From assembly GCF_001509475.1 (NCBI RefSeq), contig NZ_LLZG01000354.1, forward strand, positions 12,527 through 76,526: 64,000 nucleotides of DNA, read 5' to 3'. Of the stretch, positions 26,643-35,149 are shown one piece after another. Each line of letters begins with the position of its first letter. The first letter of the stretch is position 1. Below the pieces are notes generated by a model, which did not search any database, was not told the DNA's origin, and worked only from the letters and a program-made list of their open reading frames with translations. The translations under genes and the position numbers were made by a program. Source of the DNA: Streptomyces regalis (GTDB lineage Bacteria; Actinomycetota; Actinomycetes; Streptomycetales; Streptomycetaceae).

Positions 26643-27335
26643 TTGGGGGAAGCCATCAGTACGTCAGAAGTCCTTTCGGCCCAGGGAGTAGACCTCTCCT
26701 ACGGCACGCAACTGGCTGTCAGCGAAGCCCACCTCTCGATCTCCCGAGGGGAGGTCGCGGCCATCACCGGGCAGAGCGGTTCGGGGAAGTCCTCGCTGCT
26801 GTACTGCCTCGCGGGAGTGCTGCCTCCCGCGCGCGGACAGGTGCGGTTCGAAGGGCAGACGCTCGGCGACCTCACCGACGACGAGATCAGCACGCTGCGC
26901 CGGGAACGCTTCGGTTTCGTCTTCCAGTACGGCGAACTGCTCCCCGAGCTGACCATCGAGGAGAACACCGCCCTGCCGCTGCGCCTGGCCGGGCAGCGCA
27001 AGAAGCCCGCGCTCGCGGCCGCCGGCGAGGTCCTCGCCCGGCTCGGACTCGGCGAACTGCGCGAGCGGCGTCCCTCACAGGTGTCGGGAGGACAGGGCCA
27101 GCGCGTCGCCGTCGCACGAGCCCTGGTCCACCGCCCGGCCGTCGTCTTCGCCGACGAGCCGACGGGCTCCCTCGACAGCGCCAACGCGGCCGCCGTACTG
27201 AAGGAGTTCCTCGGTCTGGCACGCTCGCAGGGCACCGCCGTCATCCTGGTCACCCATGACCCCGCCGTCGCCGCGCAGGCCGACAGCCACTACACGATGT
27301 CCGACGGGGTCCTCACTCCCCGGGGGGCGGCGTGA
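26643..27335 (+). CDS. ABC transporter ATP-binding protein (MacB/LolD type)
   Basis: 230 residues with Walker A GQSGSGKSS (about residue 43), signature SGGQGQRVAVARAL, Walker B VVFADEPTGSLDS and H-loop VTHDPA. It energises the FtsX-like permease encoded next, with which it overlaps by 4 bp (GTGA). The start is uncertain: TTG 26643 is the only standard start in the right place, while GGGGGA lies just after it and would better fit an initiation point around 26655, where no standard codon exists. The pair probably exports or gives protection from the secreted protein upstream. Confidence 0.9.
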   Translation: MGEAISTSEVLSAQGVDLSYGTQLAVSEAHLSISRGEVAAITGQSGSGKSSLLYCLAGVLPPARGQVRFEGQTLGDLTDDEISTLRRERFGFVFQYGELLPELTIEENTALPLRLAGQRKKPALAAAGEVLARLGLGELRERRPSQVSGGQGQRVAVARALVHRPAVVFADEPTGSLDSANAAAVLKEFLGLARSQGTAVILVTHDPAVAAQADSHYTMSDGVLTPRGAA

Positions 27336-29617
27336 GGGAGTTCCTGCTCGGTCTGCGCCTGCTCTTCGGCTCCGGCCGCGGCAACCGCATCCGCTTCTTC
27401 CTCATGGCCGCCGGCGGTTCCCTCGGGGTGTGCTGCCTCGCCCTGGTCCTCACCATCCCGCAGATCCTCGACGCACACGACGGCCGGGCCGCCGCACGGC
27501 AGCCACAGTCCAGTTCCGCACAGCCCGCGGGTTCCACGCTGGTCCTCCAGCGCACCGACCCGTACGGCTCCAAGGCGTTCACCCGGGTGTTCGTCGCCAA
27601 GGGGACCAAGGACGCGGACAAGATCCCGCCGGGGCTGAACAGGCTCCCGGACCCGGGCGAGGTGTTCGTCTCCCCCCGCGTGCATGACCTGCTCCGCGAC
27701 CGGCCCGCGGTCAAGGGACTCCTGCCAGGGCACGAGGAGGGCCTGATCAGCGCGGCAGGACTCGCCCATCCCGACGAGCTGTTCGCCTACGTCGGCACGA
27801 CACACGGCAAGATCGCCGGCGACGGACGCGCCCTGAAGGGCTGGGGATACAGCTACGCCCCCTTCCCGGCCGTCGAGCCCTCGACCCTCACCTACCTGCG
27901 CTTCGCCCTGGGCTCCCTCGTCCTGCTCCCCCTCGGCATCTTCCTCTCCGTCTGCGCCCGGCTCTCCGCCGCCAGCCGCAACCGCCGCCTCGCCTCCCTG
28001 CGCCTGCTGGGCCTGAGCACCAGGGGCACCCAGCGGGTCAACGCCGCCGAAACCGTCGTAGCGGCCCTGCTCGGCGCGATTCTCGGCCTCGGCGAGTACT
28101 GGGTCCTCAACCAGGTGATGACGCGGACCGGACTGCCGAGCCTGAGGTGGTACCCGGACGACGGCACGCCCTCCGCGACCACCATCGCCGTCTGTCTGAT
28201 CGGCTGCCCGGTTCTCGCCTGGTTCGTCGGACGGGCAAGCGCCCGCGACGCCGCCGCCAATCCGCTGGCGGTACGCCGCACCGCTGTCTCCAAGCGCCCC
28301 GCCAAGTGGGGCGTCCTGCTGCTGGTGACCGGCCTCGGCATCGTCATCGGTTACTGCGCCACCGGCTTCACGGACCATCCCGCCAACAGCATCGGCCCCA
28401 ACGTGCTGCTGATCCCGGCGGGCATCCTGCTGACGGGCCTGGGGCTGGTGCTGACCCTGCCCCTGATCTCCTACGTCCTCGCCCGCCGACTGGCACGGAC
28501 CACGCAGTCCCTGACACTGAACCTGGCGATGCGCCGCAACGAGGTCGAACCGGGAAGCACGATGCGGGTCGTCACCGGTCTCGTCCTGCTCGTGTTCGCC
28601 GCCTCCCTCGCCCAGGGCGTACTCATCCAGCTGGACCAGGTCTCACGGCCGTCCGCTCCGGTGCAGGACTACTCCATCTCCCGGTCCGACCTCACCGCCG
28701 AGCAGCAGCGTCGGCTCGCCGAGGTGCCAGGCGTACGTGCCCACGCCCTGACGATGGACTCCTGGACGGACCTGAACAACCCCAGCTCCGCAGTCCAGCC
28801 GCAGGCCACCGCGCTGGTGGCCACCTGCGCCCAGCTGGCGAAGATGGTGCAGCGCGCGGAAGGGTGCGTGGACGGCAAGGTGCTGATGCTCAACAACCCG
28901 AACGCGGGTGTGGACCCGGGCATACGGCCGGGAGCCGGCTTCACCTACCGCCTGCGGGAAGGGACTCAGCGCAGGACTCTGCACGTCACCCTCACCTCCG
29001 ACAGCGTGCTGTACGCGCCGTACGACCCGTCCGTGGCCGGCAGCGCGACCATCCTCGTCCCGCCGTCCGAACTCCCCGCGGGCGCCCGTCCCGAGTCAGG
29101 GCAGTACGTCCTCACCAGCGACTCCGATCCCGATCAGGTCCGCCAGGTCCTCGACGGTATCGCCGCGGTCGCACCGATCGCCGAGATCGAGCTGGTCGGC
29201 GTGAACATCGAGGGCCTCGAACAGATCGCCGTCCTCGAGACCCTGCTCGCCGTCGGCATGATCATGGGCCTGGTCATCGGGACCGCGGCCTTCGTCGTCT
29301 CGGCGACCGACCGGGCGGTGGAGCGGCGCCCGCAGGTCACCGCCGTCACGCTGATCGGCGCACGGGCACGGACGATGCGGGCGGCGCAGTGCGTACAGGT
29401 CGTGCTGCCGCTGAGCATCGGCCTCGCCCTGGCGCTCGTGGCCGGCAAGCTCGCCGAGTCCAGCTACCTGATCACCGGAGGCAGCGCGATCTACTGGGAC
29501 TTCGCCGGCCTCCCGGTGCTCGCGCTCGCGGCACTGGGTGTGGCGGCCGTGTCCGCCATCGGAACACTGCCGCTCGTCGGGCGCCGCATCGACCCGGAGC
29601 TGATCCGGCGCGACTGA
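27332..29617 (+). CDS. FtsX-like permease of the ABC transporter
   Basis: 761 residues. An N-terminal membrane span (about residues 17-40) is followed by an extracytoplasmic segment, three spans around 190-330, more spans around 335-440, a large extracytoplasmic domain (about 440-630) and three C-terminal spans around 635-755. Segments such as SLRLLGLSTRGTQRVNAAET are typical of the FtsX cytoplasmic coupling loops, here present twice. Permeases of this group drive mechanical export across or release from the membrane rather than classical transport. It is translationally coupled to the ATPase and followed by a strong terminator. Confidence 0.9.
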   Translation: MREFLLGLRLLFGSGRGNRIRFFLMAAGGSLGVCCLALVLTIPQILDAHDGRAAARQPQSSSAQPAGSTLVLQRTDPYGSKAFTRVFVAKGTKDADKIPPGLNRLPDPGEVFVSPRVHDLLRDRPAVKGLLPGHEEGLISAAGLAHPDELFAYVGTTHGKIAGDGRALKGWGYSYAPFPAVEPSTLTYLRFALGSLVLLPLGIFLSVCARLSAASRNRRLASLRLLGLSTRGTQRVNAAETVVAALLGAILGLGEYWVLNQVMTRTGLPSLRWYPDDGTPSATTIAVCLIGCPVLAWFVGRASARDAAANPLAVRRTAVSKRPAKWGVLLLVTGLGIVIGYCATGFTDHPANSIGPNVLLIPAGILLTGLGLVLTLPLISYVLARRLARTTQSLTLNLAMRRNEVEPGSTMRVVTGLVLLVFAASLAQGVLIQLDQVSRPSAPVQDYSISRSDLTAEQQRRLAEVPGVRAHALTMDSWTDLNNPSSAVQPQATALVATCAQLAKMVQRAEGCVDGKVLMLNNPNAGVDPGIRPGAGFTYRLREGTQRRTLHVTLTSDSVLYAPYDPSVAGSATILVPPSELPAGARPESGQYVLTSDSDPDQVRQVLDGIAAVAPIAEIELVGVNIEGLEQIAVLETLLAVGMIMGLVIGTAAFVVSATDRAVERRPQVTAVTLIGARARTMRAAQCVQVVLPLSIGLALALVAGKLAESSYLITGGSAIYWDFAGLPVLALAALGVAAVSAIGTLPLVGRRIDPELIRRD

Positions 29618-29645
29618 GTACGACACTCGACCGCCTGCGATTCCC

Positions 29646-29681
29646 CGGCTCGGCTTGCTCCGCCACACGCAAGCCGAGCCG
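29646..29681 (+). terminator. Terminator hairpin after the permease gene
   Basis: Perfect 13-bp stem, CGGCTCGGCTTGC with GCAAGCCGAGCCG, 10-nt loop, 28 nt after the stop. Confidence 0.85.
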
Positions 29682-29737
29682 ACTCACGATTCGCCCCGGC
29701 AGTCCGCGGCTGGGCTCCCCGGCGCCATGCGGTGGGC

Positions 29738-30019
29738 TCAGCACACCACCTGTGGATCACGGAAGTAGTAGACGACGGTCACTCCCATCCCCGGAGTGTG
29801 CGTGTACACGACCGTGATCGCCTCGGCCGAGTCTCGGGCCAAGGGCGTCGTGTACGTGTACTCCACGGACGGAGGACGCCAACCGGGGATCTCGCGCCCC
29901 ACCGCCGGATCGCGGCCGATGGCCAGGAGCGCCTTCTGTACGACTTCCCGCTCCCCCTCCGTCAGGTCGCCGAACGCCTTCCTGGCGGGCTCGGCCTCCT
30001 CCAACGGGACTTCGTTCAC
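29738..30019 (-). CDS. RelE/ParE-like small protein, putative toxin
   Basis: 93 residues: two helices (ARKAFGDLTEGEREVVQKAL) followed by a beta-rich half (ITVVYTHTPGMGVTVVYYF). This is the order of the RelE/ParE fold, but sequence identity to known toxins is not evident. GTG 30019 overlaps the stop of the upstream gene by 4 bp (GTGA), so the two are translationally coupled, as in type II toxin-antitoxin modules. The 50399/50751 gene pair has the same arrangement. The toxin function is inferred only. Confidence 0.6.
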   Translation of the reverse strand: MNEVPLEEAEPARKAFGDLTEGEREVVQKALLAIGRDPAVGREIPGWRPPSVEYTYTTPLARDSAEAITVVYTHTPGMGVTVVYYFRDPQVVC

Positions 30020-30294
30020 GTGCCGCCGCCTCCAGTGCGGGCATCTTCCAGAGCCGACATGATCTCGGGCGAGTTCCTGATCAGGACCCGGTGCCGGTAA
30101 GCCCGGACCACCGCCGCAGCGCCGGCGAAGTCATTGGTCGGCGATGCTCCTATGGCCGCCGCCAGCTCCTCCTCGAACCGCTCCCGGTCGCCCGGGAAGC
30201 CGTAGCGGCTGAGCGCACTGCGCAGGTCGTCCACGGTCCGGATCTCCGGGAGGGGCATCGTTCCCCAGCCGCCGTGCTCGGGCTGTGCGCTCAT
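30016..30294 (-). CDS. Putative antitoxin-like partner of the small beta-rich protein
   Basis: 92 residues, acidic and helical (IRTVDDLRSALSRYGFPGD, then FEEELAAAIGASP and ALEDARTG). ATG 30294 has AGGAG six bases upstream. It is the first gene of an overlapping pair. It resembles the DUF6247-type proteins at 8116 and 50399 only in size, composition and position, so a shared family is not certain. As first gene with a longer helical product it would be the antitoxin. Confidence 0.6.
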   Translation of the reverse strand: MSAQPEHGGWGTMPLPEIRTVDDLRSALSRYGFPGDRERFEEELAAAIGASPTNDFAGAAAVVRAYRHRVLIRNSPEIMSALEDARTGGGGT

Positions 30295-30368
30295 GGTCTG
30301 CTCCTGGTGAAAGGGCATCGCTCCACTTCCCAGTATGGCGCCGCCGGGCAGAGCCGGACATCGCGTGC

Positions 30369-30803
30369 TCACCACGTCACCCTTCCCCCGCACTCGGCCC
30401 ACAGCAGCTTGCCGCCCTTCGACGCGCCCAGTTCGTCGAACACCGAGGCACCCCATGCCTCGGAACACGCCTGCACGAGGTGCAGTCCGCGACCGCCCTC
30501 GGCGTCCAGTGGGGGTGGAGCGCCCGGATGGGAGAAGCCGGGTGGGACGCGCGGGTCCGTGTCCCATACGGCGACTCGGAGGCGGCCGGGGTCGGCCGAG
30601 CGGACGCGTAGGGCGTACGGGCCCTTGGTATGGCGGTGCGAGTTGGTGAGCAGCTCCGCCGCCACCAGTTCCGCGGTGGGGGCGAGTTCCTGCATCTCGT
30701 GCGCGGCCAGGATCAGTCTGAGGGCGCCCCTCGCGATGCCCGGTGCGCGTGGATCGTGCGGGAGGTGCAGGGTGTAGTTCCAGGACGGGGATACGGTGGT
30801 CAT
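30369..30803 (-). CDS. Anti-sigma-factor-like HATPase of the second WhiJ-type trio
   Basis: 144-residue RsbW-like ATPase domain: N-box ELVAAELLTNSHRH, G1 VAVWDTDPR, G2 GGRGLHLVQ. ATG 30803 is preceded by CCGGAGA; the open frame to 30938 has no ribosome site. It is divergent from the XRE/DUF5753 gene at 31016 across a 212-bp region that shows no further gene. It likely controls a sigma factor or the adjacent regulator. Confidence 0.87.
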   Translation of the reverse strand: MTTVSPSWNYTLHLPHDPRAPGIARGALRLILAAHEMQELAPTAELVAAELLTNSHRHTKGPYALRVRSADPGRLRVAVWDTDPRVPPGFSHPGAPPPLDAEGGRGLHLVQACSEAWGASVFDELGASKGGKLLWAECGGRVTW

Positions 30804-31015
30804 CGGAAGTCTCCGGTCACTGAGGGGAGTTGGGATCTTGCCTACGGTGCCTGGTGTCTCTGCCGTGGCGTCCCACGGTGCGCTTCCAGGCGGGGCGCCT
30901 GACAAGCAGAGTAGAACCAACGCAAGGAATGTTTTCACCCAACGACAAGATTCCTTTAGAGTTCCACTCGTGTGAGTGATGCACCAACTCGGCTCATTTC
31001 AGGGAGTGTTCCGAT

Positions 31016-31867
31016 ATGGCAGGCAGAGCTGCCCCGACCGCCCGCCGCATGCGGCTCGGCACCGAGCTGCGCAAGCTGCGCGAGCGCGCTGGGATGACCA
31101 CCACACAGGCGGCCGGACTGCTGGGCACCAGCTCGGGGCAGTTGAGCAACATCGAAGTGGCCCGGTTCGGGGTGAGCCCGGAACGGGTTCGCGTCATGGC
31201 CCGCATGTACTCATGCACAGACCCCGCCCTCGTCGAAGCCCTTGTCGAGATGGCCGGAGAGCGCAGGCGCGGGTGGTGGGAGGAGTACCGCGAGATCCTC
31301 CCGCCCAGACTGCTCGACCTTGCCGAGATCGAGCACCATGGCACCCATCTGCATGCCGCGCACGGCATGCATGTGCCCGGACTGCTCCAGACCATCGACT
31401 ACGCCCGGGCGATTTTCCGTCAGGCCGTCCCCGAACTGTCACCACCGGAGATCGAGCACCGTCTTTCGTTCCGTATCAAGCGACAGGCCGTGCTGTACCA
31501 AGCCGACCCGATCCCCTACCGGGCGGTGATCCATGAAGCGGCCCTCCGGATGAGGTTCGGCGGCCCGGACGTGACCCGCACCCAGCTGCAACACCTGCTC
31601 AAGGTGAGCGACCACTCCCATGTGACGATCGGCGTGATTCCGTTCCGCGCCGGCTCTTACCCAGGATCCGGCCAGTCGGTGTACTTCGTGAAGGGCCCGG
31701 TTCCAGCACTCGACACGGCTCAGTTGGACCAGTCCCACGGCCCGGTCTTCATCGACTCCGAAGCTCAACTGGCGCAGTACCGGCTGCTTCTGGACCGTCT
31801 GGAGGCCGTCGCGCTCAGCCCCGTCGAATCGCGAGACCTCATCCACGAGCTCGCTCAGAACCTGTAA
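31016..31867 (+). CDS. XRE-family regulator with DUF5753 domain, second trio
   Basis: 283 residues. A helix-turn-helix is at about residues 15-70 (TTTQAAGLLGTSSGQLSNIE). The DUF5753 domain follows (MHVPGLLQTIDYARAIFRQ, HVTIGVIPFRAG). GGGAG lies ten bases before ATG 31016. The DUF397 gene follows 11 bases after the stop. It is a paralogue of the 10213 gene with clear divergence, so not a recent duplication. Confidence 0.9.
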   Translation: MAGRAAPTARRMRLGTELRKLRERAGMTTTQAAGLLGTSSGQLSNIEVARFGVSPERVRVMARMYSCTDPALVEALVEMAGERRRGWWEEYREILPPRLLDLAEIEHHGTHLHAAHGMHVPGLLQTIDYARAIFRQAVPELSPPEIEHRLSFRIKRQAVLYQADPIPYRAVIHEAALRMRFGGPDVTRTQLQHLLKVSDHSHVTIGVIPFRAGSYPGSGQSVYFVKGPVPALDTAQLDQSHGPVFIDSEAQLAQYRLLLDRLEAVALSPVESRDLIHELAQNL

Positions 31868-31878
31868 AGGACTCCACG

Positions 31879-32061
31879 ATGCTCCCCTTCACCTGGCAGA
31901 AGTCGTCTTACTGCGCCCAGGGCGAAGCCTGCGTCCACATATCCGAAACCCCCACCGCCATCCACCTCACCGAAAGCGCCGACCCCACCAAAACCATCCT
32001 CAGCACCACCCCCTCCACCTTCGAAGCCCTCCTCAACGCCCTGAAGTCCTCCCGCACATGA
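31879..32061 (+). CDS. DUF397 small partner protein, second trio
   Basis: 60 residues beginning FTWQKSSYC, with CVHISETPTAIHLTES and a C-terminal LLNALK helix, matching DUF397. A GGA-rich ribosome site precedes ATG. Its stop overlaps the next gene by 4 bp (ATGA), an unusual coupling of a WhiJ-type trio to a DUF1963-like gene. Confidence 0.85.
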   Translation: MLPFTWQKSSYCAQGEACVHISETPTAIHLTESADPTKTILSTTPSTFEALLNALKSSRT

Positions 32062-32948
32062 CCCTCACCACCGGCCCTGCGTCCCACGATCCCGTCCGGG
32101 CCTTCCCCGAGTTGGCGCCATACGCCCGCACGACCATACGGCTGCACCCCCGCCGGGGAGCGCCGGGCCCCCGCGACAGCCACATCGGAGGGCCGCTGTG
32201 GTGGCCGGCCGACGAGCCGTGGCCGTACTGCGCCGAGCACCCGGACGTGAACGGTCGGCAGCAGGGCCCGTACCCGCTCGTCGCCGTGGCGCAGTTGACG
32301 GCCGTGGACTTCCCGGAGATCCGGTTCCCGGAGAGCACCGACCTGGTGCAACTGCTGTGGTGCCCGGAGTGGCACGACCAGCCGCATCCGGAGGGCTGGG
32401 GGCAGGCGTGCCGGCTCTTCTGGCGGCGGGCCGGCGATGTCACCGAGCCGCTCGTCGCGCAGCCGGATCCCGACGAGCACTGGGAACGGGACCTGGACAT
32501 GATCCCGACCGCGTGTGTGCTGTATCCGGAACGGCTCACGGAGTACCCCTGGAGGGACGAGCTCCCGGCCGGTCTCGCCGATCGGTACGAGGCCTGGCTA
32601 GAAGAGTGCGGCCTCGTCGACGACGTGTCGACCGTCCCCGGCTACAAGTTGGGCGGCAGCATGCGCTGGGGCGTGACCGACATGCCGGAGACGATGGCGT
32701 GCGGTGAGTGCCGGGCGCCGCTGGAGCTGTTCCTGCAGTTCGATACGTACGAGTACGAACTGGACGGCTGCGACGGCCGGGCCCCGGAGCGCTTCCGCCC
32801 CCTGGAGGAACGCGCTCTGGAGCCGAAGAGCGAGGAGTGGCGGGCGGCATGCGAGCCGGTGGGCATGACGGTCGGCCGGGGCGGGCATGCGGGGCTGTTC
32901 GTCTGCTCGGCGGACCCTCGGCATCCGGCGTCGTTCTTCACGCAGTGA
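32058..32948 (+). CDS. DUF1963/YwqG-like protein
   Basis: 296 residues, Trp/Pro/Asp-rich, with the YwqG-type start SHIGGPLWWPADEPWPYC and a Cys pair (CGECRAPLELFLQFD) in the middle. Proteins of this family have no established function; some occur near polymorphic toxin or regulatory loci. It is translationally coupled to the DUF397 gene upstream. The stop codon lies in a 9-bp tandem repeat. Confidence 0.75.
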   Translation: MTLTTGPASHDPVRAFPELAPYARTTIRLHPRRGAPGPRDSHIGGPLWWPADEPWPYCAEHPDVNGRQQGPYPLVAVAQLTAVDFPEIRFPESTDLVQLLWCPEWHDQPHPEGWGQACRLFWRRAGDVTEPLVAQPDPDEHWERDLDMIPTACVLYPERLTEYPWRDELPAGLADRYEAWLEECGLVDDVSTVPGYKLGGSMRWGVTDMPETMACGECRAPLELFLQFDTYEYELDGCDGRAPERFRPLEERALEPKSEEWRAACEPVGMTVGRGGHAGLFVCSADPRHPASFFTQ

Positions 32949-32969
32949 CCGCAGTGACGGCAGTGATGG
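32943..32969. repeat. 9-bp tandem repeat carrying three in-frame stop codons
   Basis: CAGTGACCG, CAGTGACGG, CAGTGATGG. The first unit holds the gene's own TGA (32946-32948); the other two repeat Gln-stop in the same frame. Confidence 0.85.
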
Positions 32970-32993
32970 TGCGCTGAGGCCGTCTTGCGAACG

Positions 32994-33821
32994 TCAGAGC
33001 ACCGGCCCGTCTCCCAGCTCGGCCACCACCGCCGCATGGTCCGACGGCCACACCCCGTCGACCGGCCCGTCCCCCGCCCGCCGGACGCCCCGCACATGGC
33101 CCAGTGCGCCCGTGCCGGGCGGCCCGACGTGGATGTAGTCGATCCGCACGCCCGGTTCCAGGCCGGTCGCGACGTACGGGTTCGCGGGGTCCCAGGTGGC
33201 GGAGGGGGTGTCCGGGGCGGCGTGCTGCCAGGCATCGGAGAAGAGCTGGCGGGGCACGGCCGGCGCGGGCCGGCGGCCGCCGAAGAGGCGGATCTCGTCG
33301 GAGTCGGGCACGGCGTTGAAGTCGCCGGTGACGACCGTCGGGAGGGGTGTGTCGCCCCGGTTCTCGGCGATGAACCCGGCGAGCGCGGTGACCTGACGGC
33401 AGCGTAGGGCCGAGCCGTTCGGAGCGGAGGTGAGGTGGGTGGTGAAGAAGGGGATGTCGTACGCGGGGGCCGCCAGGCTGGCGTAGAGGGCGAGGCGGCC
33501 GTCGTCCATGTCGGCGGGGGCGGGCAGGCGCAGCGTCCGCCGGGCGACGACCGGCCAACGGCTCAGTACGGCGTTCCCGATGTCGACCGTGGGGTCCCCG
33601 ATCCGCCGGCGCCAGCGCTCGGGGGACGGTGAGGGGGCCCAGGCCCAGTGCATGCCGAGTTCGGCGGCGAGCCACTCGGCCTGGTTCTCGCCGTCGGCGG
33701 CCCACACCTCCTGGAGGCCGACGATGTCGGGGCGCAGTTCGCGCAGCTCGGTGAGTATCGCCTTCTGCCGGGCCTCCCAGGGCCCGAAGCGCCACCAAAG
33801 GTTCCAGGTCACGACCCGCAT
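32994..33821 (-). CDS. Endonuclease/exonuclease/phosphatase (EEP) family hydrolase
   Basis: 275 residues of the Mg-dependent EEP fold. Motifs run in order: RVVTWNLWW at the start, IVGLQEVW (metal Glu), a catalytic His in FFTTHLTS, TGDFNAVPDS, and WPSDHAAVVAEL at the end. Targets range from DNA to sphingomyelin and phosphoinositides; none is indicated here. There is no signal peptide. Start ATG 33821 is favoured because the fold begins there; ATG 33881 is an alternative. It is divergent from the DDN-type gene at 33969. Confidence 0.88.
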   Translation of the reverse strand: MRVVTWNLWWRFGPWEARQKAILTELRELRPDIVGLQEVWAADGENQAEWLAAELGMHWAWAPSPSPERWRRRIGDPTVDIGNAVLSRWPVVARRTLRLPAPADMDDGRLALYASLAAPAYDIPFFTTHLTSAPNGSALRCRQVTALAGFIAENRGDTPLPTVVTGDFNAVPDSDEIRLFGGRRPAPAVPRQLFSDAWQHAAPDTPSATWDPANPYVATGLEPGVRIDYIHVGPPGTGALGHVRGVRRAGDGPVDGVWPSDHAAVVAELGDGPVL

Positions 33822-33968
33822 CCGCAGCCACCCGCTCTCGTCCTGCCGCGTCGGGGACCATTGAAGCAACAGTTCGACCATCGCGCGTGACGCAGTGCCC
33901 TCTTCAGCACCACCCAAGAGGATCCTTTTAACAGTCCCTGACCTGCTGACTGAGGAGCCCCACCGACG

Positions 33969-34364
33969 ATGTCCCGCCTCGCCGATCTCCGGTTCCGTGC
34001 CGCCACAGCCTTCCAGCGCCGCGTCGGCAACCCGATTCTCCGCCGCCTTCCCTTCCAGACGGTCCTGGAGACCACGGGCCGCGTCTCGGGGCAGCCCCGG
34101 CAGACGCCGGTGGGCGGCCGCCGGGTGGGTGACTCCTTCTGGCTGGTCTCGGAGTTCGGTGACAAGTCCCAGTACGTCCGCAACATCAAGGCCGATCCTC
34201 GGGTGCGGGTGCGGCTCGGGGGGCGGTGGCACACCGGCACGGCCCACCTGCTGCCGGACGACGACCCGATCGCCCGCCTGCGCGGCCTCCCCCGCCTCAA
34301 CAGCGCGGGAGTCAGGGCCTTCGGCACGAACCTGCTGACGGTCCGCGTGGACCTCACCGACTGA
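33969..34364 (+). CDS. Deazaflavin (F420)-dependent nitroreductase-family protein (DDN type)
   Basis: 131-residue split beta-barrel protein. The family pattern is visible as LETTGRVSGQPRQTPVGG, FWLVSEFGDKSQYVRNI and LGGRWHTGTAHLL. Members bind F420H2 and reduce quinones or other acceptors. It is one of two DDN-type genes in the window (the other at 61183). GAGGAG precedes ATG 33969. Its 3' end overlaps the end of a convergent hydrolase remnant by 11 bp. Confidence 0.88.
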   Translation: MSRLADLRFRAATAFQRRVGNPILRRLPFQTVLETTGRVSGQPRQTPVGGRRVGDSFWLVSEFGDKSQYVRNIKADPRVRVRLGGRWHTGTAHLLPDDDPIARLRGLPRLNSAGVRAFGTNLLTVRVDLTD

Positions 34365-34605
34365 CCTCCGGCGCCCGCACCGTCGGGAAGTGGTCGCAGC
34401 CCGGGTGCCGGACCAGCCGGCAGCCGGGGATGCGGGCGGCCATCTCCTCGTTGCAGCGGACCACCTCGGGCTGGTCCTTCTCGCCGAGCAGGAGCGTGCA
34501 GGGGAGGTCGAGCTCGCCCAGCCGGTTCAAGGCCGGGGCAGTCAGGTCAGGCCGGCGTCCAGCCGCGGCCGATTCATCGTACGCCGGGACATTGAGGCTG
34601 ATATG
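34354..34605 (-). pseudogene. C-terminal remnant of an alpha/beta hydrolase
   Basis: About 80 codons encode only the end of an alpha/beta hydrolase: strand and acid region LDLPCTLLLGEKDQPEVVR, helix CNEEMAARIP, and the catalytic-His loop GCDHFPTVRAP before the stop. The nucleophile domain is missing. The reading frame loses similarity at about 34600, exactly where the MazEF module begins on the other strand. This suggests the module replaced or displaced the 5' part of the gene. Confidence 0.7.
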
Positions 34606-34607
34606 AT
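34602..34607 (+). promoter_or_regulatory. -10 element of a leaderless promoter for the MazEF module
   Basis: TATGAT, 6 bases upstream of ATG 34614, placing the transcription start at the start codon. The -35 is weak. Confidence 0.5.
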
Positions 34608-34613
34608 GGCGGC

Positions 34614-34844
34614 ATGACGGTGAACATGACGATGAGCCTGCCCGATGAGGTGGCCGCCTTCGTGAAGGCGAAGGGCAACGCCTCGGCCTACACGGCTCGC
34701 ATACTGCGCCGGCAGATGCTCTCCGAGGAACTGGAGCGGTCCGCGCGACTGCGCGCCGAGGCCGGGATCGTGACGACGGTCGGCGAGCCGGACGAGAGCG
34801 AGGAGGACACCTTGGAGCGGTGGGGCCGGGTGGCGGGCCGGTGA
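34614..34844 (+). CDS. MazE-like ribbon-helix-helix antitoxin
   Basis: 76 residues. The N-terminal ribbon-helix-helix (MTMSLPDEVAAFVKAKG, then YTARILRRQM) gives DNA binding and dimerisation. The acidic C-terminus (GEPDESEEDTLERW) should wrap the toxin. It overlaps the toxin gene by 4 bp (GTGA). It probably represses its own leaderless promoter. An in-frame ATG at 34629 is a possible alternative start. Confidence 0.85.
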   Translation: MTVNMTMSLPDEVAAFVKAKGNASAYTARILRRQMLSEELERSARLRAEAGIVTTVGEPDESEEDTLERWGRVAGR

Positions 34845-35140
34845 AGCGCGGGCACATCTACGAGGTGAACTTCGCCGGGGGCCCCGCGCACGTCCTGGTC
34901 ATCTCGTCCGACGCGCTGAACGGGCAGAACAAGTGCGCCACTTGCGTACTGCTCTACCCCCAGCAACTACGTGAGGCCACGCTTGTCGACATCCCCGTCG
35001 CCTCGCCCTCGACCGGCACCATCGTGCTCGGCGAGTTCCGCACACTGTCCGAGCCGCGCTTCACCCAGGACCTGGGGCCCGTGGACGAGCGCGTCATGGA
35101 AGCCGTCGAGATGGGCCTCCGTGCCGTGTTCGACCTGTAG
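34841..35140 (+). CDS. MazF/PemK-like endoribonuclease toxin
   Basis: 99 residues with the PemK/MazF barrel pattern: MKRGHIYEVNF at the start, HVLVISSDALNG, a central hydrophobic strand TCVLLYP, and the conserved E-FRTLS around GEFRTLSEPRF. Such toxins cut mRNA at short sequence motifs. It is translationally coupled to the antitoxin gene. It ends 9 bases before the convergent aldehyde dehydrogenase gene. Confidence 0.85.
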   Translation: MKRGHIYEVNFAGGPAHVLVISSDALNGQNKCATCVLLYPQQLREATLVDIPVASPSTGTIVLGEFRTLSEPRFTQDLGPVDERVMEAVEMGLRAVFDL

Positions 35141-35149
35141 CCCCCCGGC

